Of a stretch of DNA of 64,000 nt, positions 1 to 8,484 are shown one piece after another (within the stretch, counting starts at the first letter, position 1; each line of letters starts with the position of its first letter). The position numbers and the translations under genes were made by a program. A model generated the notes under the pieces. It was given only the letters and a program-made list of their open reading frames with translations. It did no database searches and was not told the origin of the DNA. The stretch lies in assembly GCA_958450365.1 (NCBI GenBank), contig CAUEEP010000134.1:570560-634559 (forward strand). Reading direction: 5' to 3'. Source of the DNA: Mesorhabditis belari (Eukaryota > Nematoda > Chromadorea > Rhabditida > Rhabditidae).

Positions 1-300
1 GGGCGTACGCCCTTTTGGACCCTGAGGGAAAGACTTGGAAAGAGAATCCAAGTCTAACTAGGGAATGCTGTTAACTTATCGTGACAACGTGCCTTATATA
101 GACAGAGGACTCGAATCCACGGGGTCTTGTTCCCAAATTGACTTTGCTTGCTTGCTTGACTTTGCTGCTAGAGTAACTCAATCTTTAAAAGCTAATTTGG
201 TTACTGTAACAGAAACTATCTAGTTTATGGACTAGCTGGATACTTAGAAGTATGCCAAACCAAGCAAAATCTTCATCATTTCATTCAATTTCATTTTCAG

Positions 301-639
301 GCTTTGGCTTCACCTTGGAAAAGGACAAGTTGACGCCGGAGATTCTTCGAAAAGCTTTAAAAACGGCAACAAGTAAGAAAAACAGAAGAAAACAAGAAAA
401 CAAGAAAAAGATCTTTAGCTGAAAGCTATAAACAAGCGATGACTCGTTTCCGTTCACTTTTCTTGGATCGACCAATTAAATCTCTTGATTTGGCCACTTG
501 GGCAATAAATCGATCTCTCAAAAAAGGATCTGAATATCCGACTTTTAAACGAAAAGGAATGGAGTTATCGTATAGAGAATATTTGTATTTAGATGTGATT
601 GGAGTGTTGTTCGTTTGTTTTTTCGTTTTGGGGAAATAA
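301..639 (+). CDS. UDP-glucuronosyltransferase, last two exons (partial)
   Basis: These are the 3' exons of a UGT, an ER-membrane enzyme that joins sugar from a UDP-sugar to lipophilic substrates. Exon 301-372 follows a clean TTTTCAG acceptor and starts mid-codon (phase 1). It encodes GFGFTLEKDKLTPEILRKAL. A 46-nt intron (GTAAGA..TTTAG) leads to exon 419-639, and the phase is kept. The final exon has the family's C-terminal signature: FLDRPIKSLDLATWAI, then a region equivalent to the usual HLRSAALDLN-type block, then YLDVIGVLFVCFFVLGK, the start of a membrane anchor with a very short tail. The UDP-sugar-binding signature is not seen in the first 300 bases, so the upstream exons lie outside the window. 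The stop at 637-639 overlaps a possible AATAAA signal. It converges on the membrane-protein gene that ends at 1317. Confidence 0.72.
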
Positions 640-1316
640 ATTAGAGTGGTTAGGTGGATCGGATCGGTACAGTGCGGTGCGCCACCCCCTAAATTTCAAT
701 TTTCTGCGGCTCCCGTGCCGGTAACAAAAAAACTGAAAACGTAGTTAGATTCAGGACGAAAAATAACCCTTTAACCCCAAAAATCATCGATACAGCATGA
801 ATAGGGAAAATGTAACAGCCAAAAAACGAAAATTCACCCGGTGCAAAACCATACGCCACCATTGCCACCATGCAAAATTCAGTTTAGCTCAGCCAATCCA
901 TGCCCAGTTTAAGCCAAGCTAAGCCACTTGAAACTTACGCACATAGTACATAGTGGCACTGAATTACGGAACGTATTCGGACGTTTAGTTGATTTATGCT
1001 CACCCACTCTGACCCTGCTTAAGGTCACTGCTGTTTTTAGTGAATTGACAGCTCATCCAGCCAAGTCTAACTCAATCAATCCATGCCCAGTTTAAGCCAA
1101 GCTAAGCCACTTGAAGCTATAAGCTTAAGCTTAAGTTTAGCTTAAATTCTCTCTTAAATTTTCAGGTAATCAAGTTTTCTATCTTTGTTTTTCCTTTGTG
1201 AAGAATTGTGTAAAGTAAATGCGTTTAAAATTTCACTTTATAGTCACTTTATAGTCTACTTTCATTGGTTTAAATGAAAAAAATACATTTTGTAGCGATT
1301 TTCCGTGTTTTCTCTT
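640..1316. other. Intergenic gap between convergent genes
   Basis: I see no gene here. A segment of about 40 bp containing ATCCATGCCCAGTTTAAGCC occurs twice, near 897 and 1079, as a dispersed direct repeat. The gap separates the UGT stop from the stop of the minus-strand membrane-protein gene. Confidence 0.5.
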
Positions 1317-4300
1317 TTATTTTCTTCTAATCGAGCTCAAATATCCGATATATTTTGTGTACTCGATTAGCGTGGAAATCCATCCACAAAGCGAGAACAA
1401 GAAACCGGTTTTCCTGAAAGATTTGTGCTGAATTATGGTGAGAGCTTGGAATTTTGCAATAAAGACCTTTTCCTTTTCTTAGAAAACCTTTTCTTACCCA
1501 TTTAATACATAAAAAGAAACATTTGCAAGACCAAAGCCAAGACTGAAATAGATAAAAGCGAATGAGAGACGAGTTTCTGGTGATGCGAAAATCTGAAAGA
1601 TTTAAAAGTACTTTCAAGTAGTTCAAAGTACTTTCAAGTAGTTCAAAGTACTCTCAAGTAGTTCAAAGTACTCTCAATTAGTTCAAAGTACTTTCAAGTA
1701 GTTCAAAGTACTTTCAAGTAGTTCAAAGTACTTTCAAGTAGTTCAAAGTACTTTCAATGAATCAAATATTGTTTGGTAAAGTGTTCTTTGTGCGGTTCGC
1801 TTGCTTTCTGGCAAAGTTCTTTGGTATAAAGTGCTTGCCTTTTATTCTTTCTTTTAAAACAAACCGTTCCCCTTCGATTCCCGAAATTCGAAAGTACAAT
1901 AATGCCAGCTTGAGCTTGAGCAGGTGGATTTTCTTTCATTGTACTCTCTGCAAAATTAAATTTAGATGAGTAAAGCTATAAAGTCGTTTAAATCGTTTAA
2001 ATCGTTTAAATTAACGTTAATTTAAACTCTACCTAAATTTGTGACATTGGTGATTGTAGCGATAGAAATGGGAACAGCTAATCGCTCGACTTTTCTCGAG
2101 GAGAATCGAATTTGTCGTAATTTTAAGACAAGATACATATCGGCGAGGATTAACGAGAGACCGGCTATTGACTGAAAATTCAAGTATTTTTCTTATTTAT
2201 AATATAAAAAGGTTTCATTTTTCATTTATTTGTTTGATTAATTAATGATTGATTGAGTAAACTGCTGAGAGATTACTGTTAAATAACCAAAAGTTTCTAT
2301 ACTATTATGCTGACAGAATCTTTCAAAGCTACTAAAATTAAACTACAACCAAACTACAACCAAACTACAACCAAAATACAACCAAACTACAACCAAACTA
2401 CAACCAAACTACAACCAAACTCAAACCAATGAGAATTCTCAAGTTTTCAGACCAATCTAAACCAGGAATTTTGAGTTTCTCTTATCGGAAAACCAAGATT
2501 CCCGGTTTGACTACTTTGGACTCCAAGTGAAAGTATTAAAGTGAGTCATTCGGTCAGTCATAGTACCTATTGTGACTCACTGTGGGTCCAACTTTGGTCT
2601 TATAGTCCAGCTTTGGATTCATAGCCCAGCTTTGAACTCATAGTCCAGCTTTAGACCCATAGTCGAGCTCTAGGCCCATAGTCCAGCTTTGAACTCATGG
2701 TCCAGCTTTGGACTCAAATCCTCCGTGATTCTTTGGGATTTCGGGGCGTCCAAGTAATACTTTTCTAACCCAGAATTTCCCGGAGATTCGAATTGTACCA
2801 TTTGCAGGACGATACGAGCAACTTTGTTAAACAAAATTTTCAAGAGTTCAAAATTCTTTAAGAAAAACTTGCACTTTTGAAAATTTTGTTCAGCAAAGTT
2901 GTTTGAATCGTTCCGCAAATAGTGCTATTCGATTCTCCGTGAAATTCTGGGCCAGAAAAGTGTCACTTGGACGCCCCGAAATCCCAAAGAATCACCGAGG
3001 ATTTGAGTCCAAAGCTGGACTATGAGTTCAAAGCTGGGCTATGAGTCCAAAGCTGGACTATGAGTTCAAACCTAGATTATGAGTCTAAAGCTAGACTATG
3101 AGTCCAAAGCTGGGCTATGAGTTCAAAGCTAGACTATGAGTCTAAAGCTAGACTATGAGTCCAAAGCTAGACTATGAGTCCAAAGCTGAACCCACAGTGA
3201 GTCACAGTAGGTACTGTGACTGACCGAATGACTCACTTTCATACTTCTAGGTCCGATTGGTTTGAAAACTTGGGTTGCTCAAATAAAACCGGCAAAACAG
3301 CCAGGCTACCCTCAGGATTTTAATCTTAACTTTTAGTTTATCGACATAACTTTTAGATAACTTATCGAAAATACGACATTATTTGAACAATTTTCAGAAT
3401 GATTTTCGACAAAAAGGGTTAACTTGATCAATTCTGGGATAGCCGATTTTTTTGACTTTTCTTGTTAACCCATTCGAAACCGCAGCGTTTTTTCTTTTTT
3501 TTCGTCTACGGACCAAGCCCTTTTTTGAGATTTTTGACTCCGAAGCAGTTTATTTATGGTTGGAAAGATGTAAGAGAGTCTCCTACACCATTTATTTTTG
3601 ATGGAGAACGATTTGGATTTGACTTCAGTACCTTTCAAGATCCTATCGATTATTGTTCTTATTTTATCGACGACAAATTAATCAATATGTTAGTAGGCGA
3701 ATCTAATAAACATGGAAAAAGGAAAACAAATTGGCAGGCTTTCGATGTAAAATCTTTCAAGCTCTTCCTGGCTTCAAATGGGAATCGTCAAATTACCGAG
3801 GATTCGTGACTACTGGAGTAGCAGGCCTGGATTAGGAGGATTTTCCCACATGTCCCACACTGGAGTAGCAGGCCTGGATTAGGAGGATTTTCCCACATGT
3901 CCCACATTATGTATCCCACATTTTCCCACATCCCAAAATTTGAATCTATTCTTCGCAACCTGCGTTTTTGTGATAATGAACTGGATCCTGCAGGAGATCG
4001 GCTTTATAAGATTAGAGCTATTATGGAACATTTCAATGCAAAACCAGAGGCTGCATTGATTCCGGGTAAATATGACACATCTTTTTTGCCCACGTAATTT
4101 GTAGATCTGTTACAATTGGAATATACATAAATGCTGAAAAACAGCAAAAAAAAAGCAATTAATTGAATGAAAATAGCTCAATTAGCGCTGCAGCGAATAA
4201 TCGCTGCAGCGGTCCGTTCCTGAGTTTTTGCTGCAGCCATTATTCGCTGCAGAAGTTTCGAATGGGCTAAAGAGTAGGTTACTTTTCTATCAATAAAGCA

Positions 4301-6707
4301 CTTATAATACTTTAACGAACAGCGTACTAGGATTCTACAATATCTTTAAGCAATACAGGACACTGAAGAACCTGCACAAGCTTGATTTTGTTGAGCTAAG
4401 CTTGATTTTGTTGAGTTAAGCTTGGCTTTGTTGAGTTAAGCTTGGCTTTCTTAATCAAGCTTGGCTTTCTTAATCGAGCTTGGCTTTCTTAATCAAGCTT
4501 GGCTTTCTTAATCAAGCTTGGCTTTCTTAATCAAGCTTGGCTTCGCTTGTGATTTTTTCTATCTTCTCTAAAGACTGGACTCAAAAAAAAGCCATTCCCA
4601 CCTGCAAAACCCAGGTCGAAATTTGCATGAACATATGCGAGTCCTTTGTTTCATCAAAATTCCAGTAAAAACCATCGAGATGATAGATGAAACCACAGCA
4701 TTCCGCGTATTGCACAAAAGTGAATCCTTTATTTGAAAAAACTCTTTGAAAAACTCTGAAAAAAAAGCGAATAAAACAAACCTGATGGTAAAATGCATAG
4801 GATTAACAGGATCATGACCGTATCTTTGACTCGAAGACTCCGATATTTAATCGGATAAGCTAGTGAGCAAAAATGGAAAACACTTAACAACGGGATAAGC
4901 ATTAGCTGAAGATACCATCGAAAAAGTTGAAAAAATGCGCAAAGATTGACGAGAAATGGAGCTAAAAGTAAATAATTTCTATGAAATCTCAATAATATTA
5001 CTATTAGGTTGAGGAAAACGTAATGTCGGTGTTTGTCACAAAACTGTTTATTGCTAAAAACATAAACAAACGCACATCAATGATATATTCTCAATTATTA
5101 TTGATGGTTTGTTCCCATCTTTGTCACAAGTCCCTGATCCCATCCTCAGAAAAAAATGGGGAGTTTTCGAGCCAAAATAAGTGTCGACTGCTGCTTTTTT
5201 TTTGATCTGTGCATGATTCTCGAACTTTTCTCCCAGAAGAAAACTCTTCAACGACCGAAACAAAAAATAATCTGATGGGGTCAGATCCGGACCAAACAAG
5301 ACAAGAGCAAGACAAGACTTAGTAGGACTTGAGCCTCCAGCAAGACAATGCCAAGCGGCATACCGCCAAGAAGACCAATGCTATGTTTGAAGAGTTGGAC
5401 GGCGTTGAGATTGGGGCAGAAGTTTCCAACAAAGCTCCTCGATTTCCCTTATTTAAAAACATACCACAAAGCGGATCGAGGTCGAAACTTTTTGTCTTGC
5501 ACTTTTGTACTTGAAAATATTGTTAAATTTGTAAAAATTTGTAAAAATTAGATATGTTTTGAAAGTATAGAGTGTCTAGCTGAAATCTATCGTGCCAATA
5601 GTACTTGTTGCCGTCGAGACCATTCAAATTAAATTTTTTCTCATCGCTGAAGATGACCTACAAAGAAAAAATAGTTAACAACTCAAGGCAAAAAAGTTTA
5701 CTTTTTTTCCGATCGATGGTGATGTGATCCCGAGCCCAAGACATCCTTTTTTCTTTGTGTGCCGGCTTCAGTTTTGGTGCTTTCTTCATGACTGATCTTT
5801 TGATGTAACGGATGTAACACTTGATGGCTCGAGAAAGAGTGCTTTTGTGGACGGGAGCTCCAATTCGTACCTTGGCGTCCTGTAGCTACATCACCGAATT
5901 CGATAACAGACGTTATGCCGTTCAGCGCGTGCGGCAACGGCAAATGGAGCTTGCCGTTGCCGTGAGCTTTCGACGACGTCCCGGAGACTTTTTCTTGCCA
6001 TACTTGAAAGGATCCTTCAAGAAATTTGAGACAACTTGGTGCGAGCGCTTCATTTTTTTTTTGCGATCTTCCGATTCGACAACTTTCTTCCTTTCAAAAT
6101 CCAGATTAGATCTGTTCGACCCTCAACAGATGAAGTTTCTGTGTAAGTTTCGATTTTCCTTATTTAAAATCATACCACAAGTCTTTCGCTAATGCGCTCT
6201 TCCCCAAAAGCTTCAATGATTGTCCGATGCGAGTCAGCCGCGGATTTTCCTTGTTTAAAATCATACCACAAAGCGGCTCGAAGTCGAAACTTTTGGTCTT
6301 GCATTTTGTTCTTGAAAATATTGTTAAATTTGTACAGGAATTCACAATCAAATATCACAAATAATAAAAAATCGCATTGCCAACCACGAGAATTCAAAAC
6401 CGACATTACTTTTTCCTCAATTTAATATAATTTTCGAATATTTCCTTTAAAATAGCGCTAAAAACTCACGAAAAACCTCTTTCTCAAACCAAATACACAA
6501 TTTGTCGTGTGGAAAGCGTCCAAATTGATCAAAAATATCACTTATTAGGAAAACTTTGAGCAAGAAAAAAACGGGAATCGATCGCTTATTCGAAAATAAA
6601 GCAGAAACAAGATAGATGTCGAGAAAAATGATGAAAATCGTGACTCCCACATCGATTCCATCATAAATCGTCAAATTTCCCCAGAAATTCGCGCTTGAAT
6701 TTGTCAT
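1317..6707 (-). CDS. Multi-pass membrane protein, serpentine chemoreceptor-like
   Basis: Five exons, read 5'->3' on the minus strand: 6707-6470, 4978-4782, 4726-4602, 1592-1498 and 1413-1317 (TAA). The last four join in phase with GT..AG borders. Hydrophobic segments in order: GVTIFIIFLDIYLVSALF and IPVFFLLKVFLISDIF in exon 1; YLLLAPFLVNLCAFFQLF, followed by a CSLAYPIKYRSLRVKD loop and MILLILCILPSG, in exon 2; a Cys/Trp-rich loop (QYAECCGFIYHLDGFYWNF) in exon 3; AFIYFSLGFGLANVSFYVLN in exon 4; and LFSLCGWISTLIEYTKYIGY in exon 5. About 250 residues, shorter than typical nematode Srx/Srw receptors (about 300-340). The loop pattern resembles Srx-type 7-TM receptors, but this is inference. Exon 1 ends in phase 1 while exon 2 needs phase 2, so the join is out by one base as written. 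Introns carry a mariner (5007-6422), a piggyBac (3465-4270) and a foldback element (2439-3273). Confidence 0.5.
1605..1757. repeat. 20-bp minisatellite (GTTCAAAGTACTTTCAAGTA)
   Basis: About seven and a half near-perfect copies, with occasional CTTTC/CTCTC and AAGTA/AATTA changes. The array starts about 13 bp upstream, in transcript sense, of exon 4 of the membrane-protein gene, inside its intron. Confidence 0.9.
2337..2421. repeat. 11-bp minisatellite (AACTACAACCA)
   Basis: Seven to eight tandem copies of an A/C-rich 11-mer, ending just left of the large foldback element. Confidence 0.85.
2439..3273. mobile_element. Large foldback element (about 400-bp inverted arms)
   Basis: The left part is the inverted complement of the right part. 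CAAGTTTTCAGACCAATCTA near 2439 matches the complement of 3251-3273. GTGAGTCATTCGGTCAGTCA near 2540 matches GACCGAATGACTCAC near 3220. GTGATTCTTTGGGATTTCGG near 2725 matches the complement near 2975. Each arm holds a small tandem array built on TAGTCCAGCTTTGGACTCA (about 2590-2715 and 3004-3185). There is no convincing ORF. It lies in the long intron of the membrane-protein gene. A non-autonomous DNA-transposon origin is inferred from structure only. Confidence 0.8.
3465..4270 (+). mobile_element. Internally deleted piggyBac element with transposase relic
   Basis: Terminal inverted repeats are visible: TTAACCCATTCGAAAC at the left and the complement of GTTTCGAATGGGCTAA at the right, followed on both sides by a GCAGCG-type subterminal motif. 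The left end is TTAA, the piggyBac target site; the right is CTAA, one mutation away. Inside, plus-strand frames resemble piggyBac transposase in family order: PIDYCSYFIDDKLINMLV, NWQAFDVKSFKLFLASNG, then after a break FESILRNLRFCDNELDPAGD and RLYKIRAIMEHFNAKPEAAL. The catalytic Asp region is missing. A 49-bp segment starting TACTGGAGTAGCAGGCCTGG is tandemly duplicated (from 3812 and 3861) within the coding part. Subterminal GCTGCAGCGAATAAT palindromes sit near 4190-4255. About 806 bp, against 2-3 kb for active elements. Confidence 0.82.
3596..4097 (+). pseudogene. piggyBac transposase fragment
   Basis: Remnant of the DDE_Tnp_1_7 (piggyBac) transposase N-terminal half, within the element 3465-4270. 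The first frame runs to a stop at 3809; the second resumes at about 3897 after the 49-bp duplication. FCDNELDPAGDRLYKIR is the most diagnostic stretch. There is no catalytic triad and no complete frame, so it cannot encode an active enzyme. Confidence 0.75.
4388..4545. repeat. 19-bp minisatellite (AAGCTTGGCTTTCTTAATC)
   Basis: About eight copies; the first few are variant (TTTTGTTGAGTT replacing TTTCTTAATC). It lies between the piggyBac element and exon 3 of the membrane-protein gene. Confidence 0.85.
5007..6422 (-). mobile_element. mariner-family transposon, decayed
   Basis: A 1,416-bp element, the usual mariner size, flanked by TA on both sides (5005-5006 and 6423-6424). The TIRs are GGTTGAGGAAAACGTAATGT and AATTGAGGAAAAAGTAATGT read inward. 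The minus strand holds broken transposase: N-terminal HTH-like WYDFKQGKSAADSHRTIIEA; a middle section with STLSRAIKCYIRYIKRSVMK and KRMSWARDHITIDRKK; VIFSDEKKFNLNGLDGNKYY; and C-terminal FGPDLTPSDYFLFRSLKSFL. Frames shift repeatedly, and a QQDNAKRHTAKKT catalytic-region motif lies on the opposite strand near 5340, so the interior is rearranged. A 20-bp TTAAAATCATACCACAA-type segment recurs near 5450, 6160 and 6255, suggesting internal duplications. It sits in an intron whose own sequence is only about 70 nt. Confidence 0.85.
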
Positions 6708-7154
6708 TTTGAGTTTAGGAAATGAATTTTCGAAATTTTAAAGCTTTTCCTGAAGTTCTCATGTGAATTTGTGAATTCTAGAGTTTAAAATGAACAAAAT
6801 CGGCACAAATTTTGTGGTCTAATGAGAAAATTCTCAAGAATTTTGGAAAATTTAAAGAAAACGCTAACAAGTTCGTTTAGAAAATCCTTTTTTGATCAGT
6901 TTTGTAGTGGAGATTTTGGTAAAAATGGAATTTTGTAGGAGCAGGTCGTTTTGAAAGTGCATAACTTTGCTTTGAGATCGTTTAAAGCTTAGCTTTTTAT
7001 ATCATTGTTTAGAGAACATTTGAGGCTTTCGAATGATACCAAATAGAGCCTTTTTTGTAGATGACAAAAAAAGATATTCAACTGGAAATTTGTTCTAAAT
7101 AATTTAAAGTTGAAGGCTTACCGAGGCTTGAAGTTTGATCAGTCATATCACTGG

Positions 7155-7440
7155 ATTGGAACTTGCTAGCAATTTGAAGTTTTTTTCTATTAGAAAGCCT
7201 AGATTATCAGCTTCATTTTGATACCAAACATTCAACAAAAATCTTCAAAAAAAGTATTATAAAAAGTTATTGATACTTAACAAGGCCTTAACGAGGCCTC
7301 ATTAAGGCTAGCAATTGTAAGGTGATTTTTTGAGTACTATTTGAAAGAGTTTGACACACTTTTTAATATCAAAATGAAGCTTATAATATTGGCTTTCTGA
7401 AAAAAGAAGTTTCAGATTGTTAGCAATTTTTAGTGAGCAG
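7155..7440. repeat. Imperfect inverted repeat
   Basis: TAGCAATTTGAAGTTTTTTT with AAGCCTAGATTATCAGCTTC near 7165-7215 is the imperfect complement of 7375-7430 (GAAGCTTATAATATTGGCTT, AAGTTTCAGATTGTTAGC). The centre lies near 7290 in a CTTAACGAGGCCTCATTAAG palindrome. Probably an old foldback element. Confidence 0.55.
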
Positions 7441-7545
7441 AAATGGCCGTTCAAGCGGAAGCAACTCAAAAATATTGTTAGCAATAACTAATGCCTTCCT
7501 TTTGGCTCCTAGAGGTTAAGAGGTCTTTTTCGCCCTTAGCCAATT

Positions 7546-7622
7546 GTGACCGGGTGGCCTAGTGGATAGTGCGTTGGCAAGGCGATCGACTGATACTCGA
7601 CTTCCTCTCGGGTTCGATTCCG
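7546..7622 (+). tRNA. tRNA-like sequence (A box and B box, poor cloverleaf)
   Basis: An A-box-like GGTGGCCTAGTGGATA and a B-box GGGTTCGATTCC are correctly spaced for a Pol III gene. The acceptor stem does not pair convincingly, so a tRNA pseudogene or tRNA-derived repeat is more likely than a working gene. The same A-box head recurs near 20092 (minus) and in the tandem set at 59137-59545. Confidence 0.3.
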
Positions 7623-7649
7623 ATCGATTCCGATTCGACTTTTTCCTTC

Positions 7650-8480
7650 GTTTTTAAGAAGGATGAGAATGATTCTTTTGCAAATTCATTTAACAACATT
7701 TCATGAGTCCTTTCTCTTGTCTATGATCAATCTTGTGCCGATCGTTTTTCCGATTCTCTTTAAAAACAAAAAATTAAACAAAAGGGTTAACAACTATAGG
7801 AAAAAGACTCAAAAAAATGAGGGATAAGCATTATCGTTTCAAATTTAAGTATATGATAAATTAGAGATAAATGACATCATTTCAATTATTCTGAAAAGTC
7901 AAAACATTTACTCAAAAGGGAAATTCGATCAGTTTCTGAAAATTAAGTAGATGAACTCAATAAAATCAAGCATAAAACAGAAGAAATCAAAGCCAGATGT
8001 TTCTTTTATTGAATTATATAAAAAGTTCAAAATAATATGATCTCTAGATAAAGTTAAGAGCTTTAAAAGCCTAATTATTCACTTAAAACATTAAAAAAAA
8101 TTTGATTTTCTTGTATTTGATTGAAAGTTTTTCGTTGAAAAGTTGATTTTATCAAAAAATTTTTTATTTAATTGATAAGGAGATCTATGAAATTATGACT
8201 GTACATAAAGAAAATGAAAATAAAAAATCAAATCTAAGAAATAGAATCTAATAAAGAAGATTTAGTAAGTGAAAAGTGACAATTTTAAAAATCAAAACTC
8301 AAAAACCCTGTGTTTTAAGTGAAATTCAGGAAAGTTATAGCAAAAATAAAAAAAAATTATAAAAAAATGGATGAAATGGATGAAATTAAGGTGAAAAACT
8401 GAAAGATAAACAAAAACAAAGGTGTTATCGAAGCTGTTATCAAAGCTGTTATCGATAAACAAAGCTGTTAACGATGTGAT
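7650..8480. other. AT-rich intergenic stretch, nothing recognised
   Basis: I see no gene, tRNA or clear repeat in this AT-rich sequence downstream of the haem-transporter gene. Confidence 0.4.
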
Positions 8481-8484
8481 CGTT

